DNA of 64,000 bases from assembly GCF_014648775.1 (NCBI RefSeq), contig NZ_BMRT01000004.1:124001-188000 (forward strand). The letters run 5' to 3'. This DNA is from Streptomyces abikoensis (GTDB lineage Bacteria > Actinomycetota > Actinomycetes > Streptomycetales > Streptomycetaceae). The notes beneath the pieces are model-generated. The model did not search any database, was not told the origin of the DNA, and saw nothing but the letters and a program-made list of their open reading frames with translations. Both the position numbers and the translations under genes were made by a program. Below, in pieces: positions 16,931 through 24,371 of the stretch (position 1 is the first letter of the stretch; each line of letters starts with the position of its first letter).

Positions 16931-17554
16931 ATGTCACGCGCCTGCGCATCCGCGATCCGTGTCGTGCTCACCGGCGACGACCCCCTCTGCCGTGGAGCGC
17001 TGGCCGCGCTGCTGGAGCGTGAGGCCGACTTCCGTGTCGTCGCACAGACCGATGACTGCCTCGGCGCCGTCGACGCCGTGACCGAACAGCGACCGGATCT
17101 GGTCGTCCTGGATCTGGAACCGCCCGCTCGGGACGCGGCGGAGGCGGCACGGACCATCCGCCGGGCCGGGGACGTGCCGATCGTCCTGCTCACCCGGTGC
17201 ACCCGGCCCGGGGCGCTGCGGCGCGCGCTCGCGGCGGGCGTGCACGGGTACGTTCCGAAGAGCACGGACGCGTCGAAGCTGGCGGGGATCCTGCGGGGGG
17301 TGCATTCCGGCGAGCGGTATGTGGATCCACAGGTGGCGGCGCTGGCCCTGACGCGGCCGGGGTGTCCGCTGACCGCGCGGGAACTCGACGTTCTGCTGCA
17401 CACGAGGCGGGGGAACGCTGTCGCGGCGATCGCGCAGTCGATCAGCCTGTCGCCCGGGACCGTGCGCAACTATCTGTCTTCGGCCATGACCAAACTCAAC
17501 GCGCGTACGCGTTTTGAAGCGGCGCAGCTCGCCTGGGAGGAGGGCTGGCTGTGA
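16931..17554 (+). CDS. Orphan LuxR-family (NarL-type) response regulator
   Basis: 207 residues. A receiver domain (RVVLTGDDPLCRGALAALL, VVLDLEPP with the phospho-acceptor Asp, LLTRCT, GYVPKS with the conserved Lys) is followed by a LuxR-type HTH (LTARELDVLLHTRRGNAVAAIAQSISLSPGTVRNYLSSAMTKL). No histidine kinase gene is adjacent, so the partner is unknown. The start ATG has GAAAGGG at a good distance and lies inside a small TGACA-CA-TGTCA palindrome, a possible operator. It diverges from the ricin-type lectin gene and may control it. Confidence 0.87.
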   Translation: MSRACASAIRVVLTGDDPLCRGALAALLEREADFRVVAQTDDCLGAVDAVTEQRPDLVVLDLEPPARDAAEAARTIRRAGDVPIVLLTRCTRPGALRRALAAGVHGYVPKSTDASKLAGILRGVHSGERYVDPQVAALALTRPGCPLTARELDVLLHTRRGNAVAAIAQSISLSPGTVRNYLSSAMTKLNARTRFEAAQLAWEEGWL

Positions 17555-17574
17555 GGGGCGGGTGGGGGTTGAGG

Positions 17575-17665
17575 CCCCGGTCCCGCCCTTTCTCCCCCAG
17601 CTACCGCTGGGAGGTGCCCCCAGTTTCCTGGGGCTCCGCCCCAAACCCCGGAGGGGTTTGGGCTA
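17575..17665. repeat. Palindromic intergenic repeat / terminator
   Basis: Carries CCCCGGTCCCGCCCTTTC (17575-17592), shared with the elements at 43862 and 54027, then a 32-bp block (17592-17623) repeated exactly in inverted orientation at 63468-63499, then nested GC hairpins (TGGGGCTCCGCCCCA, and AACCCC/GGGGTT). It lies between convergent genes and probably stops transcription from both sides. Confidence 0.7.
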
Positions 17666-18835
17666 CCGCAGGTGCGACGTCTCGTTCAGCAGGCGCAGTG
17701 ACGCGTTGCCGTCCGCGTAATACGCCACCGCCGAGAGCGACGCCGCCGAGAGTTCCATGCGGAAGAGGGACTCGGGCGGGGCGCCCAGCGCCAGCCGGAC
17801 CAGGGTCTTGATCGGCGTCACATGGGTGACCAGCAGCACCGTGCGGCCCGCGTAGCGGGCGAGGAGCTTGTCGCGGGAGAGGGAGACGCGGCGGGCGACC
17901 GTCGCGAAGCTCTCGCCGCCGCCCGTGGGGGCGGCCTTGGTCGAGGCGAGCCAGGCGTCGAGGTCCGCCGGAAAACGCTCGCGGACCTCGGCGAACGTCA
18001 GGCCCTCCCAGGCGCCGAAGTCGGCCTCGCGGAGGCCCTCCTCGACGCGGACGTCCAGGCCGAGACGGCCGGCGATGGCTTCCGCCGTCTCCCGGCACCG
18101 GCGCATCGGTGAGGTGACGATCGCCTGGATGGTGCCGCGCGCGGCGAGCGCGGCGGCGGCCGCCTCGGCCTGGCGGCGGCCGGCGGGGGACAGCTCCGGG
18201 TCGCTGCCGCCGCTGCCGGAGAAACGCTTCTCCGGGGTGAGGGCGGTCTCGCCGTGGCGGAGCAGGACGAACGTGGTGGGCGCGCCGAGGTCGGCGGGGG
18301 CGGCCCAGCCGACGGGGGCGGCCTTGGGCTCGGCGAGCGGTTCGGCGGCGGGGACCTCCAGGGCCGCGGCGACACCGGTAGTGCCCCGGTCCGCCGACGA
18401 GAGGCTGGGCTCCCACTGCCGGCCCGCCTTGCCCGCGTCCATGGCCTCGTTGGCCAGCCGGTCCGCGTGCTTGTTCTTCTCGCGCGGGATCCACTGGTAG
18501 GAGACCCGGCCCGCCGGGAAGGCCCGCTGGGCCCGGGCGGCGAGCGGCTTCATGTCGGGGTGCTTGATCTTCCAGCGGCCGGACATCTGCTCGACGACGA
18601 GCTTGGAGTCCATGCGGACCTGGACCTCGGCGTCGGGGTCGAGGGCATGGGCGGCCTCCAGGCCGGCGATCAGGCCCTTGTACTCGGCGACGTTGTTGGT
18701 GGCCGTGCCGATGTACTCGGCGGCCTCGGCGAGGGCCTCGCCGGTGACGGCGTCGAGGACGACCGCGCCGTAGCCGGCGGGGCCCGGGTTGCCCCGGGAG
18801 CCGCCGTCGGCCTCGACGATGAAGCGGTTGGGCAT
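17663..18835 (-). CDS. Bifunctional RNase HI / histidine phosphatase
   Basis: 390 residues. Residues 1 to about 140 are RNase HI: FIVEADGGSRGNPGPAGYG with the first catalytic Asp, NNVAEYKGL with the Glu, VRMDSKLVVEQM with the second Asp, and NKHADRLANEA with the last. After a linker, FVLLRHGETALTPEKRFSG starts a phosphoglycerate-mutase-like phosphatase domain with catalytic RHG, RCRETAEAI, EGLREADFGAWEG, and a second His in LLVTHVTPIK. This fusion is known in actinobacteria (Rv2228c type), where it cuts RNA:DNA hybrids and dephosphorylates small substrates. It starts 7 bases after the zinc-ribbon gene, so the two are co-transcribed. Confidence 0.93.
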   Translation of the reverse strand: MPNRFIVEADGGSRGNPGPAGYGAVVLDAVTGEALAEAAEYIGTATNNVAEYKGLIAGLEAAHALDPDAEVQVRMDSKLVVEQMSGRWKIKHPDMKPLAARAQRAFPAGRVSYQWIPREKNKHADRLANEAMDAGKAGRQWEPSLSSADRGTTGVAAALEVPAAEPLAEPKAAPVGWAAPADLGAPTTFVLLRHGETALTPEKRFSGSGGSDPELSPAGRRQAEAAAAALAARGTIQAIVTSPMRRCRETAEAIAGRLGLDVRVEEGLREADFGAWEGLTFAEVRERFPADLDAWLASTKAAPTGGGESFATVARRVSLSRDKLLARYAGRTVLLVTHVTPIKTLVRLALGAPPESLFRMELSAASLSAVAYYADGNASLRLLNETSHLR

Positions 18836-18842
18836 GGCCGGC

Positions 18843-19586
18843 TTACAGGCCCGAGTCGGACGTGCGGACCAGGATGCGGCTGCAGTTCTCGCAGCGGACG
18901 ACCTCGTCCTTGGCGGCCCGGCGGACCTCGTTGAGCTCGGTGATGTCGAGCTCCAGCTGGCAGCCCTCGCAGCGGCGCTGGTAGAGGCGGGCGGCACCGA
19001 CGCCGCCCTGCTTCTCCCGCAGCCGGTCGTAGAGCTTGATCAGGTCGGCCGGGATGGAGCCGGCGACGACCTCGCGCTCCTTGGTGACGGTGGCGACCTC
19101 GGCGTCGATCGTCGCGGTGGCGGCGTCGCGGCGGGCGACGGCGTCGTCGACCTTGGCCTGGACGGAGGCGACGCGGCCGGTCAGCTCGGCGGCCCGCTCG
19201 GCGGCGGCCTCGCGGCGCTCCATGACCTCGAGGACGACGTCCTCCAGGTCGCCCTGGCGCTTGGCGAGGGAGGCGATCTCGTGCTGGAGCTTCTCCAGGT
19301 CCTTGGGGGACATGCCGGCGCCGGAGTCCAGGCGCTGCTGGTCGCGGGCGGCGCGCTGGCGGACCTGGTCGACGTCCTGCTCGGCCTTGGCCTGCTCGCG
19401 GGCGCAGTCGCTCTCCTCGGTCTGCGCGGCGACGAGGAGGTCGCGGTGCTGGGCGAGGTCGCCCTCGAGGGAGACGATCTCGGCGTGCTCGGGGAGGCTC
19501 TTGCGCTTGTGGGCGAGCTGGGTGAGACGGACGTCCAGGGCCTGGAGGTCGAGGAGGCGGATCTGGTCGGCGGGCGCGGCGTTGAT
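18843..19586 (-). CDS. C4-type zinc ribbon, coiled-coil protein (DUF164/CT398-like)
   Basis: 247 residues if translation begins at the ATC codon at 19584-19586. A long helical coiled coil (about 10-180, many Ala/Arg/Glu heptads) leads to a C-terminal zinc ribbon with CEGC and CENC pairs. Homologues sit between Nif3 and RNase HI genes in many actinobacteria, as here. AGGAG lies seven bases before the ATC and directly after the Nif3 stop, while no ATG, GTG or TTG occurs nearby in frame: the next usable start is far downstream and the upstream frame runs inside Nif3. Either a rare AUC start is used or the base was misread. Confidence 0.85.
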   Translation of the reverse strand: MNAAPADQIRLLDLQALDVRLTQLAHKRKSLPEHAEIVSLEGDLAQHRDLLVAAQTEESDCAREQAKAEQDVDQVRQRAARDQQRLDSGAGMSPKDLEKLQHEIASLAKRQGDLEDVVLEVMERREAAAERAAELTGRVASVQAKVDDAVARRDAATATIDAEVATVTKEREVVAGSIPADLIKLYDRLREKQGGVGAARLYQRRCEGCQLELDITELNEVRRAAKDEVVRCENCSRILVRTSDSGL

Positions 19587-19600
19587 TTGGGGGCTCCTGA

Positions 19601-20440
19601 TTACTGGTGATGGGAGGACGACGCCGCGTGGGCGGTCCAGGGGTCGGTGACCGTACGGGAGACATGGGTGCGCAGGCCCCAGCCGTGGCGGTCGGAGATC
19701 TCGTCGAGCTGGGCGGCGGCCTGCTCGGTCCAGGGCCATTCGGTGGCCCAGTGGGCGGCGTCGACGAGCGCCAGCGGGCTCTCGGCCCGGGCGTCGGACG
19801 CCGGGTGGTGGCGCAGGTCGGCGGTGACGTAGGCGTCGACGCGGGCGGCCCGTACGTCCTCGAAGAGGGAGTCACCGGAGCCGCCGCAGACGGCGACCGT
19901 GCGGATGAGCTGCTCGGGGTCGCCGGCGGCGCGGATGCCCTGGGCGGTGGCGGGCAGGCGCTTGGCGGCGCGCTCGGCGAAGGCGGCCAGGGTCAGCGGC
20001 GGGTCGAGCTCGCAGATCCGGCCGAGGCCCCGGCGGCCGGCGGGGTCGCTGGGATCGGGCACGAGGGGGGCGACGACGCGCAGGTCGAGGGCGCCGGCGA
20101 GGGCGTCGGAGACGCCGGGGTCGGCGCGGTCGGCGTTGGTGTGCGCGACGTGCAGCGCGATGTCGTTCTTGATCAGGGTGTGCACGGCGCGGCCCTTGAA
20201 GGTGCCGGCCGAGACCGTCGTCGTACCGCGCAGATAGAGCGGGTGGTGGGCGACGATCAGGTCGGCGCCGAGCTCCACGGCCTCGTCGACGACTTCCTGG
20301 ACGGGGTCGACGGCGAACAGGACCCGGGTGATCTCGGCGTCGGGGTCGCCGCAGACCGTACCGACGGCGTCCCACTGCTCGGCTCGCTCCGGGGGCCAGA
20401 GGGCTTCGAGGGCGGAGATGACTTCAGACAGTACGGGCAC
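19601..20440 (-). CDS. Nif3-like dinuclear metal centre hexameric protein
   Basis: 279 residues from a GTG. Family signatures: SEVISALEALWPPERAEQWDAVGTVCGDPD at the N-terminus, IVAHHPLYLRG (metal-binding His pair), HVAHTNADRADPGVSDALA, and the C-terminal DAAHWATEWP with the last ligand. Structures of this family form hexamers with two metals per subunit; some act as GTP cyclohydrolase-like enzymes, but the role is not settled. First gene of a Nif3, zinc-ribbon, RNase HI/phosphatase operon. Its start codon lies inside a strong hairpin. Confidence 0.92.
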   Translation of the reverse strand: MPVLSEVISALEALWPPERAEQWDAVGTVCGDPDAEITRVLFAVDPVQEVVDEAVELGADLIVAHHPLYLRGTTTVSAGTFKGRAVHTLIKNDIALHVAHTNADRADPGVSDALAGALDLRVVAPLVPDPSDPAGRRGLGRICELDPPLTLAAFAERAAKRLPATAQGIRAAGDPEQLIRTVAVCGGSGDSLFEDVRAARVDAYVTADLRHHPASDARAESPLALVDAAHWATEWPWTEQAAAQLDEISDRHGWGLRTHVSRTVTDPWTAHAASSSHHQ

Positions 20441-20469
20441 GGAGGAAAGGCTACCTTCCTCCGTGCCCG
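20434..20469. terminator. 14-bp perfect hairpin overlapping the Nif3 start
   Basis: CGGGCACGGAGGAA (20434-20447), 8-base loop, TTCCTCCGTGCCCG (20456-20469). It lies downstream of the siderophore-binding gene on the same strand and can stop that transcript, yet its left arm contains the GTG start of Nif3. Confidence 0.7.
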
Positions 20470-20516
20470 GCCTTCGCTGACGCGGGTGGCTCCGCAGCTC
20501 CGGCCTACTTCTTTCC

Positions 20517-21563
20517 CTACTTCTTCACGAGGAAGCCGCGGAGGTCGTCGAGGACGCTGTTGGCCGCCGTGACGCCGAGGCCGAGGTACCAGGTCTCGTC
20601 GGGGACGTTCTTCGCCTGACCGTCCTTGACCGCCTTGAGGCTCTTCCAGAGCGGGTTGTCCTCGGCGGTGTCGCGCTTGGTCTTGTCGGGGTCGCCGTAG
20701 ACGCCGGTGAAGATCCAGTCGGCGTCGGCCTGGTCGATGTTCTCGGGGCTGATCTCCACGGCGAGCTTGTCGACCTGCTGGTTCTTGGGCCGGGGCAGGC
20801 CGGCGTCCTTGAGGATCGTGCCGATGAACGACTGCTGCGCGTACAGACGGGTGAACTGCGGCAGGTAGCGCACCATGCTGACCGTCGGCTTCTTGTCGCC
20901 GAGGTCGGCGCCGAGCTTCTTCGCCTTGGCCTCGTAGTCCGCCAGCTGCTTCTTGGCCTCGGCCGTCCTGTCGAGCGCGGCGGCGTTGAGGAGGTAGTTC
21001 TCCTTCCAGGTGTAGCCCGGGCGGACGGAGAACACGGTGGGGGCGATCTTCGAGAGGTCCTTGTAGTGCTTCTCGGCGCGGAGCTTGCTGCCGAGGATCA
21101 GGTCGGGCTTGAGCTCGTTGATCGCCTCGAGGTTGAGGTTGCTGACGGTGCCGACGCTCTTGGGGTCGCCGACGTCCTTCTTGAGGTAGTCGGGGATGCC
21201 CTTGCTGCCCTCGCTGGGGGCCCAGCCGACGGGCTTGAGGCCGAGCGAGACGACGTTGTCGAGCTCGCCGACGTCGAGGACGACGACGCGCTGGGGGCGC
21301 TGCTTGAGCTCCGTCTTGCCCAGGGCGTGGGTGATGGTGCGCGGGAACTGGCCGGGGGCGGCGTCCGTGCCCATCTTCGCGGTCTGCTCGGCGGCCTTGC
21401 CGAAGTCCTTGCCCTTCTCGGACACCGCCTTCGAACCGGCGCCGCCGTCCTTGCCCGATTCCGAGGAGCCGCCGGAAGAACCGCCGCAGGCGGTGAGCGC
21501 GACGGCGGCGGCTATGGACAGGGCTGCGGCGGCGGTCGTGGTGCCGCGGCGGCGGAGGGACAT
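20517..21563 (-). CDS. Iron-siderophore ABC transporter substrate-binding lipoprotein
   Basis: 348 residues. A signal peptide with lipobox LTAC is followed by a Gly/Ser/Lys linker and a FecB/FhuD-type fold: QRVVVLDVGELDNVVSLGLKPVGW, KPDLILGSKLRAEKHYKDLSKIAPTVF, a long central helix rich in Lys/Ala, and WIFTGVYGDPDKT. The class III binding protein delivers ferric siderophores to an ABC importer. No permease or ATPase gene lies beside it, so it is an orphan that uses a transporter encoded elsewhere. A DmdR/IdeR-like iron box lies directly upstream, so it should be repressed when iron is plentiful. Confidence 0.92.
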   Translation of the reverse strand: MSLRRRGTTTAAAALSIAAAVALTACGGSSGGSSESGKDGGAGSKAVSEKGKDFGKAAEQTAKMGTDAAPGQFPRTITHALGKTELKQRPQRVVVLDVGELDNVVSLGLKPVGWAPSEGSKGIPDYLKKDVGDPKSVGTVSNLNLEAINELKPDLILGSKLRAEKHYKDLSKIAPTVFSVRPGYTWKENYLLNAAALDRTAEAKKQLADYEAKAKKLGADLGDKKPTVSMVRYLPQFTRLYAQQSFIGTILKDAGLPRPKNQQVDKLAVEISPENIDQADADWIFTGVYGDPDKTKRDTAEDNPLWKSLKAVKDGQAKNVPDETWYLGLGVTAANSVLDDLRGFLVKK

Positions 21564-21583
21564 GGAGCCTCCCGGCTAGGTAC

Positions 21584-21602
21584 TTAGGATCGCCTTACCT
21601 TA
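21584..21602 (-). promoter_or_regulatory. DmdR/IdeR-type iron box
   Basis: Minus strand TAAGGTAAGGCGATCCTAA matches the actinobacterial iron-box consensus TTAGGTTAGGCTCACCTAA at 14 of 19 positions, including both outer arms. It lies 20-39 bases upstream of the siderophore-binding gene start, where a bound repressor would block transcription. Confidence 0.75.
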
Positions 21603-21746
21603 ATCACATGCCCTCCAGGAAGCACACTCACCCCCTTTTCTCCGGCGAACCGGACAACTAACCACCCATACAGGTGAAGCACCCGGGGTCGTGACGCTCC
21701 ACAGGAATCCGGATAACTACGTTCTGTGCCGGAGGTGACGTTTCCC

Positions 21747-22922
21747 ATGACGGTCTGTGCTCCCCACGGCCCCCAGAGCACTCCGCAGAGCCTTCCGCGG
21801 AGCGCGCCGCCGGAGGAACCGAGACGCCCGGCGTTCACCGTTACGGTGGACGGTTCGTACGCGGCCTGGCTCGCCCTCGGCCGCGGCACCGACGGCTGGT
21901 TCCCCGAGCGCTGGACCCTCGACGGCCCCGAGCCCTACGCGGTCTCCCTGCCCGGCACCCAGCCCGAGGAGCCCGACAGCCAGCTGCTCCCGCTCAGCGA
22001 CGGCCGGGTCCTCATCCGCCGCCGCGTCGCCGAGCGGTACGCGCTGTCGCTCCTCTACCCCGCCGGGCCCGGCACCGGCGAACTGCCGCTCGGCGCCATC
22101 GAGTGCCCCTACCTGTGCCTGCTGCCCCCCGCGCCCGACGGCAGGTCGGCCTACGCGCTCGTCCACGGCGAGACACAGACCACCCTCTGGCGGGTGCACG
22201 GCGGCAGCGGCGGCCCCGAGCTGCTGGCCACCGTGCCCGGCCGGTGCGAGGGCGGCGCCTGGCTCGACCGCTCCGGACGGCTGCTCGCCCTGGACCGCGA
22301 GCTGGACGGGCTGACCAAGGCCGTCGTCGTCGACCTGGGCCGGGGCGGCGAGACCAGCCCGCTGCTCCAGATCACCGAGAAGAGCAACGACCGCCTGCTC
22401 CTCGCCGAGCCCGACAGCGGCCTGCTGCTCGTCCGCTCCGACGCGCCCGGCGTCGACCGGCTGGGCTGGGGCGTCCTCGGCTCGGCCCGGCCCGTGCGCT
22501 TCCCCGAGTGCCTGCTGCCGGCGGACGCCGAGCTCACCCCCTTCGCCGCCCGGCCCGGCCAGGGCCTGGCCCCCGAGGACTGCGCGGTGGCGTTCCGCGT
22601 CGACCAGGGGGCGGGCGGCGACTGGGTGGGCGTGTGGAGCCCGGCCGCCAAACGGCTGCGCCGCTTCCCCGGCCCGACCGGCTGGCTCGCCGGGGCCGGG
22701 CTGTGGACGGCGAGCGGGGAACTGCGGCTGCCGTTCGTGACGGCGAGCGTGCCGTGCGGGCTGGCGCGGGTGCCGGAGGAGGTCGACGAGCTCGTCGAGG
22801 AACTCTCCGACCCCTCGGCGGCGTCGGCCATGACCGCGGTGCCCGTACCGCGGCCGCCGCGGCCCGTGCCGCTGCAGCAGGCGCCGCTCCAGCAGGCGCC
22901 TCCCTGTGCGCGTACTCCCTAA
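21747..22922 (+). CDS. Uncharacterised beta-rich (propeller-like) protein
   Basis: 391 residues from the ATG at 21747, which has GGAGGTGA eight bases upstream; the GTG at 21726 in the same frame has none. The body alternates short strands and turns of the kind LLPLSDGRVLIRRRVAERYALSLLYPAGPG and AYALVHGETQTTLWRVHGG, suggesting propeller blades. No signal peptide or catalytic motif is seen. The C-terminus has a PLQQA-PLQQA duplication and Pro-rich tail. Divergent from the iron-regulated lipoprotein gene. Function unknown. Confidence 0.75.
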   Translation: MTVCAPHGPQSTPQSLPRSAPPEEPRRPAFTVTVDGSYAAWLALGRGTDGWFPERWTLDGPEPYAVSLPGTQPEEPDSQLLPLSDGRVLIRRRVAERYALSLLYPAGPGTGELPLGAIECPYLCLLPPAPDGRSAYALVHGETQTTLWRVHGGSGGPELLATVPGRCEGGAWLDRSGRLLALDRELDGLTKAVVVDLGRGGETSPLLQITEKSNDRLLLAEPDSGLLLVRSDAPGVDRLGWGVLGSARPVRFPECLLPADAELTPFAARPGQGLAPEDCAVAFRVDQGAGGDWVGVWSPAAKRLRRFPGPTGWLAGAGLWTASGELRLPFVTASVPCGLARVPEEVDELVEELSDPSAASAMTAVPVPRPPRPVPLQQAPLQQAPPCARTP

Positions 22923-22952
22923 CGGGGCACCACGTACTCCGTAACGGGGCAC
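22911..22952 (+). repeat. Two 20-bp direct repeats at the end of the propeller-like gene
   Basis: CGTACTCCCTAACGGGGCAC (22911-22930) recurs at 22933-22952 with one change (C to G). The period is 22 bp, about two helical turns. The first copy includes the stop codon of the upstream gene. Confidence 0.8.
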
Positions 22953-23172
22953 AAGGCGGACACACCGTAGGGGACGGGTGGCCCGTTGATCAAGGCCCCG
23001 TTAAACTTCGGATGGGGGTCGCGCGGCCGTGGCCGGTCTTCCCAACGACCGTGGCTGGGTGGCGTGTTGGCGGTTGCGTCTGACGTGGTGTTATGCCGAG
23101 CTTACGCCGTGTGAGGCGGTGCCGTGGCCCCCGATGCGTACGCTTCCCCATCCGACGGAGTGACTTTTCCTC

Positions 23173-23346
23173 ATGCCCGATGCCCGAACCGACACGACCG
23201 AGGCGCGCCCGTTCGACGCGTCCGCCGCCCGGGCCGCAGCCGCCGGCGCCGGCACTGGTGCCGGCAGGCACCGTGGTCCGGCGTCGCCGGACGACAGCGC
23301 GGTGGCTGGTGCCGCGCACGGCAAGCACCGGCGGGAAACCGACTGA
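23173..23346 (+). CDS. Small conserved Streptomyces-type protein (57 residues)
   Basis: A 57-codon frame from ATG 23173 with GGAGTGA about nine bases upstream. It begins MPDARTDTTEARPFDAS, has an Ala/Gly-rich middle, and ends in two His/Arg motifs, GRHRG and GKHRRE. I recall similar short proteins with GRHR motifs in many Streptomyces genomes but know of no function. A perfect hairpin terminator follows 31 bases after its stop, which supports a real transcription unit. Confidence 0.55.
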   Translation: MPDARTDTTEARPFDASAARAAAAGAGTGAGRHRGPASPDDSAVAGAAHGKHRRETD

Positions 23347-23376
23347 CGTCCCGGGGGCTCCGCCCCCGGACCCCCG

Positions 23377-23430
23377 GTCCTCAAACGCCGGACGGGCTGA
23401 CTTTTGTCAGCCCGTCCGGCGTTTGAGGAC
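23377..23430. terminator. Perfect 25-bp bidirectional hairpin terminator
   Basis: Left arm 23377-23401 starts GTCCTCAAACGCCGGACG; the TTTT loop is 23402-23405; the right arm 23406-23430 is its exact complement. A second small hairpin (GGGGGCTCCGCCCCC) lies just before at 23353-23367. It sits between the small plus-strand gene and the minus-strand SDR operon. Confidence 0.9.
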
Positions 23431-23438
23431 GACGCCTG

Positions 23439-24371
23439 TCAGGGGAGCAGCGCCGCGAAGCCCTCGCCCGCGTCGCGCCCCGCGTAATAAGGGGTCAGGA
23501 CCCCGTCCAGCTCCTCGATCGTGAAGACGTCGCCCTTCGTGTCGAAGCGCGCCGCCACCCTCGGCCGCTCCATCACCGCCACCATCCCGCCGTGGACGAC
23601 GAAGACCTGCCCCGTGATGCCCGCCGCCGGTGGTGACGCCAGGTACGCGACCAGCGGAGCCACGTGCTCCGGGGCGAGGGGGTCCACGCCGCCCTCGCCT
23701 GCGGCCGGGGCGGAGGCGAAGACGTCCTCCGTCATCCGGGTCCGCGCTCGCGGGCAGATCGCGTTCGCGGTGACGCCGTACTTCCGGAGGGCCGCCGCCG
23801 TCGAGAGGGTCAGGCCGACGATGCCGCCCTTGGCCGCCGCGTAGTTCGGCTGGCCGGGCGAACCGGCCAGGAAGGCCTCGGAGGAGGTGGTGACGATCCG
23901 GCCGTGGACCGGCGCGCCGCCCGTCGCCTTGGAGCGGTCGCGCCAGTGCGCGGCGGCGAAGCGGATCGTATTGAAGTGGCCCTTGAGGTGGACGCGGACG
24001 ACCGCGTCCCATTCGTCCTCCGACATCGAGAAGACCATCCGGTCCCGCAGGATGCCCGCGTTGTTGACCAGGATGTCCAGCGAGCCGTACGTGGCGACGG
24101 CCAGCTCCACCAGCGCGCGGGCCTGCCCGAAGTCGGAGACGTCGCCGGTGTGGGCGACGGCCTCGCCGCCCGCCGCGCGGATCTCCGCGACGACGGCCTC
24201 GGCGGGGGCGGCGGAAGGCGCCCCGGTGCCGTCGCGGCCCGGGCGGCCGTAGTCGTTGACGACGACACGGGCGCCGTGCCGGGCCAGCTCCAGGGCCTCG
24301 GCCCGGCCGAGGCCGCGCCCGGCGCCGGTGACGATCGCCGTCCTGCCGCGCAGCGGGCGCGGCGGCATCAC
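23439..24371 (-). CDS. SDR family oxidoreductase (hydroxyacyl-CoA / steroid dehydrogenase type)
   Basis: 310 residues. Rossmann TGAGRGLG at about 16-23, NNAG at about 100, catalytic SS(E) and NYAAAKGG (Tyr/Lys) near 175. The length, the AEAVVAEIRAAGGEAVAHTGDVSD segment and the C-terminal extension resemble the dehydrogenase part of 17-beta-HSD type 4 enzymes (Hsd4A-like), which oxidise 3-hydroxyacyl-CoA intermediates. The start GTG-ATG overlaps the TGA of the upstream alcohol dehydrogenase, showing translational coupling. Third gene of the MaoC-ADH-SDR operon. Confidence 0.9.
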   Translation of the reverse strand: MMPPRPLRGRTAIVTGAGRGLGRAEALELARHGARVVVNDYGRPGRDGTGAPSAAPAEAVVAEIRAAGGEAVAHTGDVSDFGQARALVELAVATYGSLDILVNNAGILRDRMVFSMSEDEWDAVVRVHLKGHFNTIRFAAAHWRDRSKATGGAPVHGRIVTTSSEAFLAGSPGQPNYAAAKGGIVGLTLSTAAALRKYGVTANAICPRARTRMTEDVFASAPAAGEGGVDPLAPEHVAPLVAYLASPPAAGITGQVFVVHGGMVAVMERPRVAARFDTKGDVFTIEELDGVLTPYYAGRDAGEGFAALLP

